A stretch of 64,000 nucleotides of DNA from Lysobacterales bacterium (lineage in GTDB: Bacteria; Pseudomonadota; Gammaproteobacteria; Xanthomonadales; SZUA-5), in contig JALHRS010000018.1 in assembly GCA_022841325.1 (NCBI GenBank), positions 17,975 to 81,974 of the forward strand, written 5' to 3'. A program made the position numbers and the translations under genes. Below are positions 36,954 to 44,696 of the stretch, in pieces. Under the pieces are notes generated by a model. That model saw only the letters and a list, made by a program, of their open reading frames with translations, had not been told where the DNA came from and did not search any database. The stretch's first letter is position 1; each line of letters starts with the position of its first letter.

Positions 36954-38111
36954 ATGCGTACCGAAGATCCGATCCAGTCCGATTCGCCCTGGCATGGCTC
37001 CTGGCTGTCGCCGCTGAATCTGGCTGCCTACATCACCTGGCTGGCGGTGATGCTGCAATCCATCCGCTGGAACCGCCTGACCGACGGCGATCCGGGGCAA
37101 TGGGCGGGCCTGGGCGCCTTGACCGGCGTGCTGGTCGTTTATGTGCTCGGCAGCCTGCTGGCCCAGGCACGACAGCAACGCCGTGAGCGGATTCTGGTGC
37201 TGATGCAGGCGGCCCTCGTGCTGCTGGCCAGCTGGTACCTGCGCAATGGTGGTCCAGCGATCCTGTTGATCATCGTTGCCGGACAGGTGGTCGCGCTGTG
37301 GCCGCGCGCGCAGGCCATCCTGATCATGTTGCTGTGCAATCTGCTGCTGCTGGCGATCTGGATCCAGGGCATCTCCTGGACGAGCGCCCTGCTGTCGCTG
37401 CTGCCGATGATGGGTTTTCAGACCTTTGCGGCGCTTACCGTGCACTACGCCATGAATGCCGAAACAGCACGCGAGCAGCTGGCGCAGACCCACGCCCAGC
37501 TGCTGGTGACCCAGCAGTTGCTGGAGGACAGCGCCCGCAGCGGCGAACGCCTGCGACTGTCGCGCGAACTGCACGATGTCGCCGGCCACAAGCTCACCGC
37601 CTTGAAACTCAATCTGCGACTGCTGCAGCGCGATCCGGCGCTCGCCGACCGGGAAGAGGTCAAGGTCTCGGCGACCCTGGCCGATGAGTTGCTGGCCGAT
37701 ATCCGCGCCGTCGTCAGCGAGCTGCGCAAGCACGACGGCATCGATCTGCCCGCGGCGATCACCACCCTGACCCAGCAGATTCCCGGCACCCGCTTTCAAC
37801 TGGACATCGATCCAGCGCTGCGCGTGGCCGATCTCGACAGCGCCGAAATCCTGCTGCGCTGCGCCCAGGAAGGCATCACCAATGCGCTGCGGCATGGCCG
37901 TGCCAATGAAATCCAGGTGCGTTGCCGGCGCGTCGGGGAGCGCATCGAACTGGCGGTACGCAATGACGGCGCCACGCTCAAGACCATCCACTTCGGCAAC
38001 GGTCTGCGCGGCATGCGCGAGCGTCTGGCCGGGGCCGGCGGCGAACTCTCGCTGACCGCGCTCAGCGGCGGTGGTGCATTGCTGACCGCGGCGCTGCCTG
38101 CCCATGGCTGA
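36954..38111 (+). CDS. DesK-type membrane sensor histidine kinase
   Basis: 385 residues. Five or six N-terminal membrane segments (residues 20-165) form the sensor. A coiled-coil linker with ETAREQLAQTHAQLLVTQQLLEDS follows, then the HisKA_3 phosphoacceptor RELHDVAGHKLTALKLN (His207). The ATPase domain has CAQEGITNALRHG (N-box) and NGLRGMRERLAGAGG (G-box). It resembles DesK/LiaS-type kinases that sense membrane state or envelope stress. The stop overlaps the start of the response regulator by 8 bp, so they form a coupled two-component operon. Confidence 0.92.
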   Translation: MRTEDPIQSDSPWHGSWLSPLNLAAYITWLAVMLQSIRWNRLTDGDPGQWAGLGALTGVLVVYVLGSLLAQARQQRRERILVLMQAALVLLASWYLRNGGPAILLIIVAGQVVALWPRAQAILIMLLCNLLLLAIWIQGISWTSALLSLLPMMGFQTFAALTVHYAMNAETAREQLAQTHAQLLVTQQLLEDSARSGERLRLSRELHDVAGHKLTALKLNLRLLQRDPALADREEVKVSATLADELLADIRAVVSELRKHDGIDLPAAITTLTQQIPGTRFQLDIDPALRVADLDSAEILLRCAQEGITNALRHGRANEIQVRCRRVGERIELAVRNDGATLKTIHFGNGLRGMRERLAGAGGELSLTALSGGGALLTAALPAHG

Positions 38112-38757
38112 GTCGCTGCCGGCGAGCAACATCCGCATCGCCCTGGTCGACGATCAGGCCCTGGTGCTGAAAGGGCTGTCGGCGCTGCTGAATGGCCTGG
38201 CCGGCATCGAGATCGCACTCGAAGCCAGCGATGGCGAGCAGCTGCTGAGCGCGCTGCCGCAGCGGCCGGTGGACGTCATCGTCAGCGATATCCGCATGCC
38301 CGGCGTCGGTGGCATCGAGTTGATCGACCGCTTGCGCGAGGCCGGAAACGCCACGCCGGTGATCCTGCTGACGACCTTCGACGACAGCGAGTTGATGCTG
38401 GCCGCCGTGGAAGCCGGGGCTCAGGGTTTCCTGCTGAAGGATGCTTCGCCCGAGGATCTGGCCGAAGCCATCGTCAAGGTCGCCAGCGGCGACACCCTGC
38501 TGCAGCCGGTGAGCCTCGGCCCGGTGCGGGCGCTGCGTCGTCCCGAAGCGCACATCGGCCCCAGGCTGCATCTGACCGAGCGTGAGGCCAGCATTCTCAG
38601 GCTGGTGGCCGGCGGCTATTCCAACAAGGAAATCGGCCGCTCGCTGCATCTGTCCGAGGGCACCGTCAAGAACTACGTGTCCGACATTCTGGTGAAACTG
38701 GACTGCCGCGACCGCACCCACGCCGTGCTCAAGGCCATCACCCAGAGGCTGTTGTAG
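38104..38757 (+). CDS. NarL/LuxR-family response regulator
   Basis: 217 residues. The receiver domain has the acidic pocket VDD (Asp16-17), phosphorylation site VSDIRMPG (Asp62), the conserved Thr/Lys (LLTTFDD; LLKDAS) and a LuxR-type HTH at the C-terminus (LTEREASILRLVAGGYSNKEIGRSL...EGTVKNYVSDILVKL). Partner of the DesK-like kinase just upstream, with which it overlaps by 8 bp. Target genes cannot be read here; neighbours on both sides are repeat spacer and the divergent DUF2306 gene. Confidence 0.93.
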   Translation: MAESLPASNIRIALVDDQALVLKGLSALLNGLAGIEIALEASDGEQLLSALPQRPVDVIVSDIRMPGVGGIELIDRLREAGNATPVILLTTFDDSELMLAAVEAGAQGFLLKDASPEDLAEAIVKVASGDTLLQPVSLGPVRALRRPEAHIGPRLHLTEREASILRLVAGGYSNKEIGRSLHLSEGTVKNYVSDILVKLDCRDRTHAVLKAITQRLL

Positions 38758-39188
38758 GGTGGAAGCGCCGCAGGCGATTCCACCATTCCTCCCCGCAGCC
38801 TGCCTGACACACCTTTGCCTACCATCGCGAAAACCGCTCAGTGGGGCCAATCCGGGCCAGAAGCAGGACGCAGAGATCGCAAAGGAAAGGCACAGAGAAC
38901 GCAGAGTGGCGCCAAAGCAGGTCCAGCGCGGTTTTGAGGAGGGAGGCGCGCCTGCGCGGCCGCTCTGGATGGCACGGCAAAGCGGCGCCGCAGCGCGGCG
39001 CCCTCCACGGCAGCCTCGGCCTACGTCCGTCTGGCAATCCAGGGTCCTGCGACGACGGTCTGGATTGCTTCGTCGCTGCGCTCCTCGCAATGACGCTTCA
39101 ACAACTTACGACATGGTTTCACGGAGAGGAGCCAACGCAGGCCGAGGAGCCGCTGCGCGGCGCCCTCGGCCTGCGTCCGTCTAGCGAA
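38758..39188. repeat. Repeat-filled spacer (A, C, partial B)
   Basis: Family A lies at 38862-38913, family C at 38934-39009 and a partial family B at 39040-39096 (AATCCAG ... CTGGATTGCTTCGTCGCTGCG). A second short GAGGAGCCGCTGCGCGGCGCC element lies at 39143-39165, and GGCCTGCGTCCGTCTAG repeats the GGCCTACGTCCGTCTGG seen 145 bp earlier. No gene is seen. Confidence 0.7.
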
Positions 39189-39941
39189 TCAACCCTCGTC
39201 GGCCGGCTCCAGCGCCAGCGCTGGCAGCAATTCGTCCAGTAGCGCGCTGGCGCCAATGCGGAACCGTGCCGGGACCACGCGCTCGCGGCCGTAGATCTCG
39301 GCAGCAATGGCCAGATAGCGGCTGGCATCGGCCAGGGTGCGCACGCCACCGGAGATCTTCAAACCGACCGAACGCGGCGCCGCGCGGATGGCTTCGCCCA
39401 GACAGCGTGCGGCCACCAGACTGGCGGCAGCGCCGGCCTTGCCGGTCGAAGTCTTCAGAAAATCGGCGCCGCCAGCGATGGCGCAATCGGCGGCTGCGCG
39501 CAGCTGTTCGGGGTCTTCAAAAGCCGAGCTTTCCAGAATCACCTTGAGCTCGGCCTTGCTGCAGCGCGCTTTCACGCGCGCCACGAGCGCCTGCGCCGCC
39601 GCGCGCTCGCCGGCCTGAAAGGCCCGCCACGGAAACACCAGATCGATCTCGTCGGCACCTGCCGCCAGCGCCCGCCGGGTTTCGTTGTCGGCGCGATCGG
39701 CATCGGCCGAGCCGTCCGGGAAATTGACCACCGTCGCCACCCGCACCTGCGGGATGCCTTCGCGCATCAGGCTCATGCGCGTGGCCAGGATCAGTTCGGG
39801 ATAGACACAGATCGCCGCCGGCGTGCCATAGGGCGTGTGCGCACGCTTGGCCAGCGCAGCTGCGGTGGCTGGGGTGTCGTCTTCGCCGAGCGAAGTCAGG
39901 TCCAGACAGGCCAGCGCAATTCGGGCATCGGTCAAGCTCAT
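39189..39941 (-). CDS. deoC: Deoxyribose-phosphate aldolase
   Basis: 250 residues from ATG 39941 (GAGGCG upstream). Class I aldolase with the Schiff-base lysine in GADFLKTSTGKA (Lys163), the second lysine in VGLKISGGVR (Lys195) and an acidic DEIDLVF (Asp100 region). It splits 2-deoxyribose-5-phosphate into glyceraldehyde-3-phosphate and acetaldehyde in deoxynucleoside breakdown. It follows the HiPIP gene on the same strand with a gap of 165 bp, so co-transcription is possible but not required. Confidence 0.92.
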   Translation of the reverse strand: MSLTDARIALACLDLTSLGEDDTPATAAALAKRAHTPYGTPAAICVYPELILATRMSLMREGIPQVRVATVVNFPDGSADADRADNETRRALAAGADEIDLVFPWRAFQAGERAAAQALVARVKARCSKAELKVILESSAFEDPEQLRAAADCAIAGGADFLKTSTGKAGAAASLVAARCLGEAIRAAPRSVGLKISGGVRTLADASRYLAIAAEIYGRERVVPARFRIGASALLDELLPALALEPADEG

Positions 39942-40105
39942 GGGCGCCTCGGATCGGGTACATGCACCCAAGCATAGGCGCTTGTCGGCCTGAGCTTCGT
40001 GCGTTCGCCGGGTTGTGCCGCGCAGAGGGCGGGATCAAACCGCCGCAATGGCATCGCCTCGGGGATGCCGCTGCGGCTCCTGGCGAGCCGCAGCCGGGGT
40101 CGGCC

Positions 40106-40423
40106 TCAGGGCTTCTTCAGCGCCCAGCCCGAGCACCAGCCCTTCGGGTGGACGGAGAAACCGGGGAAGATCGCGCAAGCACCCGTATCGGCAGTGAAGA
40201 ACTGGCAATTGGCGCAATCGCTGCCGGCCTTGAACATCGGGTTCTTCACCGTGCTTGCGTCTTCGACATAGTTCAGAGCCTTGGCCTGGGCATTGCTGAG
40301 CGGCAGTGGCGGCAGGGCGGCCTGGGCCGGTCGCGTGACCATGGTGGCGAGCAGCGGCAGGGCACTGGCGGCAGCAGCAGTCTGCATCAGAAAGCGGCGG
40401 CGGGTGGCATCGTGTTCACTCAT
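40106..40423 (-). CDS. High-potential iron-sulfur protein (HiPIP), Tat-exported
   Basis: 105 residues. The twin-arginine signal is TRRRFLMQTAAAAS (Arg8-10), with cleavage likely near AQA (residues 34-36). The mature protein has the four cubane cysteines in HiPIP order, Cys70 and Cys73 (DCANCQFF), Cys83 (GACAIFPG) and Cys97 (GWCSGW). HiPIPs are periplasmic one-electron carriers between cytochrome bc1 or similar complexes and terminal oxidases or reductases. It is the last member of the respiratory gene block, with its own FNR-like box 56-69 bp upstream of the start. It is the best candidate electron donor to the CuA-containing heme-copper enzyme encoded at 48-50.6 kb. Confidence 0.93.
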   Translation of the reverse strand: MSEHDATRRRFLMQTAAAASALPLLATMVTRPAQAALPPLPLSNAQAKALNYVEDASTVKNPMFKAGSDCANCQFFTADTGACAIFPGFSVHPKGWCSGWALKKP

Positions 40424-40478
40424 GGCTGGAGCTCCTGGTAGTTGGCATCAGACTAGGCGTCGTCCGGCCCCGAGGAGA

Positions 40479-40492
40479 ATGACCCGGGTCAA
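40479..40492 (-). promoter_or_regulatory. FNR/DNR-like box before the HiPIP gene
   Basis: On the minus strand TTGACCCGGGTCAT, a near-perfect TTGAC-N4-GTCAA palindrome. Its centre lies 62 bp from the HiPIP ATG, which fits a class II activator position at -41.5 with a leader of about 20 nt. Confidence 0.6.
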
Positions 40493-40499
40493 GCGCAAC

Positions 40500-42452
40500 T
40501 CATCTGGCCGCCGCGTGGAAAGCGTCGGTAAAGCACGCCTCGGCGCTGAGTCCGTGGGTCAGAAAGTCGGGAACCGCGTGTTCCACCATCTGCACCGAGC
40601 CGCAGACGTACACGTCTACACCCCTGAGGTCAGGGAAATCGGTCAGCACGGCTTCATGCACCAGCCCGGTGCGGCCGCGCCATTCGAGCGCCGATTCGGG
40701 CTCCGACAGCACGGCCACCACGCTGAAGTTGGAATGCTGCTGTTGCCACGTCTCGGCCAGCTCCAGCAAATAGCAGTCGCTCGGCTCCCTGACGCCCCAA
40801 TACAGCACCATGCGCCGAGCGATGCCGCGATGAAAAGCGTCTTCGAGGATGCTCTTGATCGGCGCGAATCCGGTGGCACCGGCGATCAACAGCAGGGGAC
40901 GGCTGGCGCTGGCCGCAATCGCGGGCGTCTCGCCTTGATCGTCCCCGGGTGAGCGCAGGCGCGGATGAGTGAAGACCGTACCGCAGGGCCCCTCGAAACG
41001 CACTTCATCGCCGACCTGCATCCCTTCGAACACGTGGGTGGTGTAGCGGCCGCCCGGAATCCGGCGGACATGCAGCTCGATCAGGACATTGTCATGGGGC
41101 GCGTTGGCAAAGGAAAAGGCCCTGCGGGCACCGTCTTCGAGGATGATGTTGAGGTACTGGCCAGCGCCGAACTCCAGGCTCTGCCCGGTGGGCAGGGCCA
41201 GCCACACGCGCATCACCGCCGGGCCCAGTTTCTCCATGCGCTGCACCCGCGCGGTGTACTCAGGCATGGCGCTGCTACCGTCGGAATCCAGGCTCGGCAC
41301 AGGCACCTCGATCTCCACGTCTTCCAGCGGCATGGCGCAGCACATCAGGGCCTGGCCCTCGGCGCGTTGCTCGGCGCTCAGCACCGCCGGCTGGAACGGG
41401 CCCTGGTCGACCCGACCGTTGAGCACGGTACACAGGCACAGACCGCAGCCGCCGTTGCGGCATTCGTAGGGCAGGCTCAGCCCGGCGCGCAGGCCCGCTT
41501 CCAGCACCGTCTCCCCGGGCCGCAGCATGACCTCGCAAGCGCCCGGATGCATCTGCATGCGCAGTTGCCCCACCGCAGAGGGTCGACGCGCCGCCAGCCA
41601 CGGCAGGGCAGCCAGCAGCCCGGTGAGGGCCGTCACCAGCGCCCATACCGCGGATGCCGGCCAGGCATCGAGCAGCGGATAGATCGGCAGAATCAGCCAG
41701 TCCAGTGCCACCGACTGTACCTCGCTGGCCAGATCCGCGGCGCCGCCCTGGCTGAGCACCGGCTGCAGCAGGGCCAGCACCAGCAACATCGCCGACACGC
41801 CGAGCGCGATGGGCCGCGGCGGCTGCGTCTGCGCCTTGGGTACGCGCTGCACATGCACCCACATCAACAGCAGCACCAGCAGGGGCACGCCGATGTGGAT
41901 GAAGGACAGCAGCGAGAACAATCGGTCGTTGACGCTTTCCGGGTACATGAAGTTGCGGATCAGGGCGCCGCCAAAAGTCGGCAGCCAGTCCAACCATTCA
42001 AAGCTGGCCACGGTGACGTATTGAGCCAGTCGATCCCACGGCAGCATGTAGCCGTTGATGCCCGAGACATAGACCAGCCAGATCAGGGCAATGCCGGTGA
42101 GCCAGGAGAAACTGCGGAAACCGCGCAGCCGGTCGAAAGCGAAATAGCGCAGCGCGTGCAGCAGCATCAGCAGCACCATGGCATCGGAGGCATGGCGATG
42201 CATGCTGCGCAGCAGGCCGCCGGCGTACCACTGGCGGTGCGTCAGCGCTTCCACCGACTGGTAGGCGCCAACCACGCTGGTATCGAAGAACGCATACAGG
42301 TAAAGGCCGCTACCGGCGACGATCCAGAACAGGAAGAAGCAGATCGAACCCAGGTGATAGAAGGGATTCAGGCGATCGCCGAAGGCACGATTGAACAGCG
42401 CTTCGGCCTGCATGAATCCGCCGCGCAGCAGCGACTGCAGCAGCGCGATCAT
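40500..42452 (-). CDS. Di-heme cytochrome b fused to [2Fe-2S] ferredoxin and FAD/NAD(P)H reductase domains
   Basis: 650 residues. The ATG at 42452 overlaps the stop of the upstream gene (ATGA). Residues 30-290 are a cytochrome b N-terminal domain with both heme pairs, His85/His99 and His186/His200, each spaced 14 apart as in bc complexes; the C-terminal cytochrome b half is missing. Residues 298-385 are a plant-type ferredoxin with Cys331, Cys336, Cys339 and Cys371 or 372. Residues 395-650 are an FNR-like reductase, with RAFSFANAP (FAD), GATGFAPIKSIL (nucleotide) and YVCGSVQM. Reading by family knowledge: electrons from NAD(P)H through FAD and 2Fe-2S to the b hemes and the quinone pool, or the reverse. 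I do not know a characterised protein with this architecture. Confidence 0.85.
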   Translation of the reverse strand: MIALLQSLLRGGFMQAEALFNRAFGDRLNPFYHLGSICFFLFWIVAGSGLYLYAFFDTSVVGAYQSVEALTHRQWYAGGLLRSMHRHASDAMVLLMLLHALRYFAFDRLRGFRSFSWLTGIALIWLVYVSGINGYMLPWDRLAQYVTVASFEWLDWLPTFGGALIRNFMYPESVNDRLFSLLSFIHIGVPLLVLLLMWVHVQRVPKAQTQPPRPIALGVSAMLLVLALLQPVLSQGGAADLASEVQSVALDWLILPIYPLLDAWPASAVWALVTALTGLLAALPWLAARRPSAVGQLRMQMHPGACEVMLRPGETVLEAGLRAGLSLPYECRNGGCGLCLCTVLNGRVDQGPFQPAVLSAEQRAEGQALMCCAMPLEDVEIEVPVPSLDSDGSSAMPEYTARVQRMEKLGPAVMRVWLALPTGQSLEFGAGQYLNIILEDGARRAFSFANAPHDNVLIELHVRRIPGGRYTTHVFEGMQVGDEVRFEGPCGTVFTHPRLRSPGDDQGETPAIAASASRPLLLIAGATGFAPIKSILEDAFHRGIARRMVLYWGVREPSDCYLLELAETWQQQHSNFSVVAVLSEPESALEWRGRTGLVHEAVLTDFPDLRGVDVYVCGSVQMVEHAVPDFLTHGLSAEACFTDAFHAAAR

Positions 42453-44038
42453 GCGGCCTCGGCGCCTGCAGGCTGCGGCTGCCGCATTGCACGCCACACC
42501 ACCAGCACAAAGAGCAGACCGCCGATGATGGCAATCAGGCCGCCCAGGCCCATCAGGCCCATGCCGGCGATCTCGGCCTTGGTGCGCAGCACCTGTTCGG
42601 CGCCGGCGACCTTGCGCTGCACGCCATAGCCACCGGACCAGACCAGACCGACGATATGCATCAACTGACCGGCGCCGTAGAGCAGCGGTTGCCAGCGCGC
42701 CAGTCGCCCAGCCGGCGCCCGGTAACCCAGCCGCGGCAGCAGCAGGTAGACCAGACCCATCAAGGCCAGGGTCACACCAACGATGCAGCCATGGTAATGG
42801 GCCGGGATCTTGACGTTGCTACCGCTGATGAACACGCCGATCAGGCCGCCTGCGGCAAACAGGGCCATCGAGGCCATCAGCGCCGCGTGCAATGGCCGCT
42901 GCACGGCGTCCATGACACCCTCCCGGCGGGCCAGACCGACCAGCACCGCCAGCCCGATCGGCACGATGGAGACACCACCGCCCAGACGCATGACCCAGGT
43001 GTGCAGATTGCGATGCTCCACCGAAGCCACATCGTGCGCCAGATAGGCATAGGGCGTCACGAAGACGCTCACCAGCGCCAGGGCCAGCAACAGCAGGGCC
43101 ACCCGCGGGCTCAGGGGGATGCGTGCACCGACGGCGCTGGCCAGCCACAGCCAGCCCACCAGCATCAACAGCGTCCACGAGAACTGCAGCGCATGGCCGC
43201 CGCCCCAGAACAGGATCTCGTAATAGGCCTTGCCATCCAGGCCAGCGGGCGTCAGCCACAGCGAGGCAGCGAAAGCCAGCACCGCCACGGCGGTTGAAAT
43301 GGCGGCGGCGTTGAGGCCAAAGCGCAGCACGCCGCTGCCGTCGAAGTCCAGACCGAGCTGCGGCGCGGCCGCCAGACTGCGCAGCACCAGCAGACCTGCA
43401 CCCAGCGCAAACACCGCCAGTCCAGACAGAAACACCGGCCCGTCCAGTACCGGAATGTAGTTGGCCATGATCGGTGCGCCGGTATCGACAAAGGGTGCCA
43501 GCGCCATCAGCAGGCTACCGGCGGCCGCCAGCGCCAACGCGCTCCAGGCCCAGCGCAGGCCCAGCGGTCGACTGATCAGGCTCCACAACATGCCACCCAG
43601 CGCCACGAACCAGACCAGTACCGAGAGATCGACATGGACCACCAGCGCGACGCGGAAGAAGTCAGCCACCGGGAACCAGCGATTCACACCGGGTGTGCGC
43701 GACACCACCAGCAGCAGCGAGTAGATGCCGGAGCCGATCAGCGCCGCCATCCCCAGCCACAACCAGGCACGCGCCAGCGCCTGGCGGGCGTCGCTGGCGA
43801 TGCTCAACCGGTAGGGGCCGGGCTCGCAGGTGTGGACTGCAGACGAGGGCGCCAGGGCGCGAGGGCGCGAGGGCAAGTGAATGGCAGGCTGCCGGACCAG
43901 ATTGGCGGCCAAGGTCTCAGCGTCGGCTCGGCCACCGCCAAGATCGCCACGATGACCCACCAGAAGCCCCGCCTGCGCAAGGCTGCTGTTCACCTGCCCT
44001 CGCGCCCTCGCGCCTTCGTGCTTTCGTACTGTGCTCAT
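42449..44038 (-). CDS. Divergent heme-copper oxidase/NO reductase-like subunit I
   Basis: 529 residues from ATG 44038, which overlaps the upstream stop (ATGA). The first 75 residues are low in conservation and partly encoded by an inverted repeat; the core of about 450 fits a 12-span NorB or oxidase subunit I. Ligand candidates: low-spin heme His135 (ALVVHVDLSV) and His416 (AHYHG), high-spin heme His414, CuB His282 (GGGHALQFSW) and His342/His346 in VEHRNLHTW. The usual HPEVY tyrosine and adjacent HH pair are absent. It could reduce NO or O2, or have lost the copper site. It ends in an ATGA overlap with the cytochrome b-reductase gene, suggesting one complex. Confidence 0.78.
   Translation of the reverse strand: MSTVRKHEGARARGQVNSSLAQAGLLVGHRGDLGGGRADAETLAANLVRQPAIHLPSRPRALAPSSAVHTCEPGPYRLSIASDARQALARAWLWLGMAALIGSGIYSLLLVVSRTPGVNRWFPVADFFRVALVVHVDLSVLVWFVALGGMLWSLISRPLGLRWAWSALALAAAGSLLMALAPFVDTGAPIMANYIPVLDGPVFLSGLAVFALGAGLLVLRSLAAAPQLGLDFDGSGVLRFGLNAAAISTAVAVLAFAASLWLTPAGLDGKAYYEILFWGGGHALQFSWTLLMLVGWLWLASAVGARIPLSPRVALLLLALALVSVFVTPYAYLAHDVASVEHRNLHTWVMRLGGGVSIVPIGLAVLVGLARREGVMDAVQRPLHAALMASMALFAAGGLIGVFISGSNVKIPAHYHGCIVGVTLALMGLVYLLLPRLGYRAPAGRLARWQPLLYGAGQLMHIVGLVWSGGYGVQRKVAGAEQVLRTKAEIAGMGLMGLGGLIAIIGGLLFVLVVWRAMRQPQPAGAEAA
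43845..44027. repeat. Inverted 8-bp-period repeat inside the 5' end of the heme-copper gene
   Basis: 43845-43874 (GCGAGGGC units) and 43992-44027 (CCTCGCGC units) are complementary arrays with an eight-base period, about 120 bp apart. They lie in the first 65 codons of the gene at 42449-44038. In protein they give the RKHEGARARG and LPSRPRALAP stretches, which look unlike the rest of the membrane protein. Probably an element inserted just downstream of the original start region. Confidence 0.6.
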
Positions 44039-44541
44039 CTCAGCGTGATCCGTTTGTCGGCGGAGTCGAAATCGATGACCAGGATCTCGGCCGGCACCAG
44101 TTCGATCTCGCGCTCCAGGGTGTAGTCAAACCCGTCCGTTCGGGCGTTGTCCTTCAGGCGTACCGCGATCCGATGGACCCCGGCGTCGACCTCGATGCGC
44201 CGGTAGATGGCGGCCGGGCCATCGCTGGACAGCCCCGATGCGGAGGCGATCTGGCGGTGCGCCAGTACCCCGTCCACATCCACCTCCACGGTCAGTGGCG
44301 AGCGCTCGCGCGGACAGCGACTCGGCGCGCGCATGTTCGGTGGCAGCCTGGCCAGTTCCTCGGGGGTCTGTTGCACGCATTCGCCCAGCAGCTGGGCCTG
44401 GTGAACCAGACTCAGCTTGATCACCGCCTGATCTGGCGCCAGGTGCTGGTACACCGGCCATCTTGAGAACACCCCGATGACGCCGGCCAGCGCGGCATAC
44501 AGCAGGATCTGTCCGATCCAGAGCTTGAGTTTCTCGGTCAT
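44035..44541 (-). CDS. One-TM periplasmic protein of the respiratory cluster, family not recognised
   Basis: 168 residues from ATG 44541 (an upstream GTG at 44559 would add six). One N-terminal membrane segment (LWIGQILLYAALAGVIGVFS) is followed by a soluble domain rich in beta strands. There is no CuA motif and no CxxCH; two cysteines (GECVQQTP, SRCPRERS) could form a disulfide. It overlaps the downstream heme-copper subunit I gene by ATGA, so it is probably a subunit or assembly factor of that enzyme. FixH-like accessory proteins are a loose analogy only. Some 145 bp upstream is an FNR-like box. Confidence 0.7.
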   Translation of the reverse strand: MTEKLKLWIGQILLYAALAGVIGVFSRWPVYQHLAPDQAVIKLSLVHQAQLLGECVQQTPEELARLPPNMRAPSRCPRERSPLTVEVDVDGVLAHRQIASASGLSSDGPAAIYRRIEVDAGVHRIAVRLKDNARTDGFDYTLEREIELVPAEILVIDFDSADKRITLR

Positions 44542-44682
44542 GTCGCGCCCATCTGCCACTCCAGCCAGGGTTGCTCAGCTTGTACAGCAGGGGATCGCGG
44601 CAGTTTGCAGACCTTCCGGTGGTCGCTGCCAAACCCGCAAGCCACTGACAGTGATCAGACCTGAACCGGCCCGGCGCCGTCA

Positions 44683-44696
44683 TTGACGTGGGTCAG
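44683..44696. promoter_or_regulatory. FNR/DNR-like box at the cytochrome b-FeS / one-TM gene junction
   Basis: TTGACGTGGGTCAG, one mismatch from TTGAC-N4-GTCAA. It overlaps the stop codon of the cytochrome b-FeS gene, and its centre is about 148 bp upstream of the ATG at 44541. The distance implies a leader of about 100 nt, so this site is the least certain of the set. Confidence 0.4.

Noticed and set aside
40965..42629. A 554-codon open frame on the plus strand
   Set aside because: Antisense to the cytochrome b-reductase gene; Gln/His-rich shadow sequence.
44035..44541. CuA subunit II or cytochrome c subunit for the divergent heme-copper enzyme
   Set aside because: No CxxxCxxxHxxM and no CxxCH motif; only two isolated cysteines.
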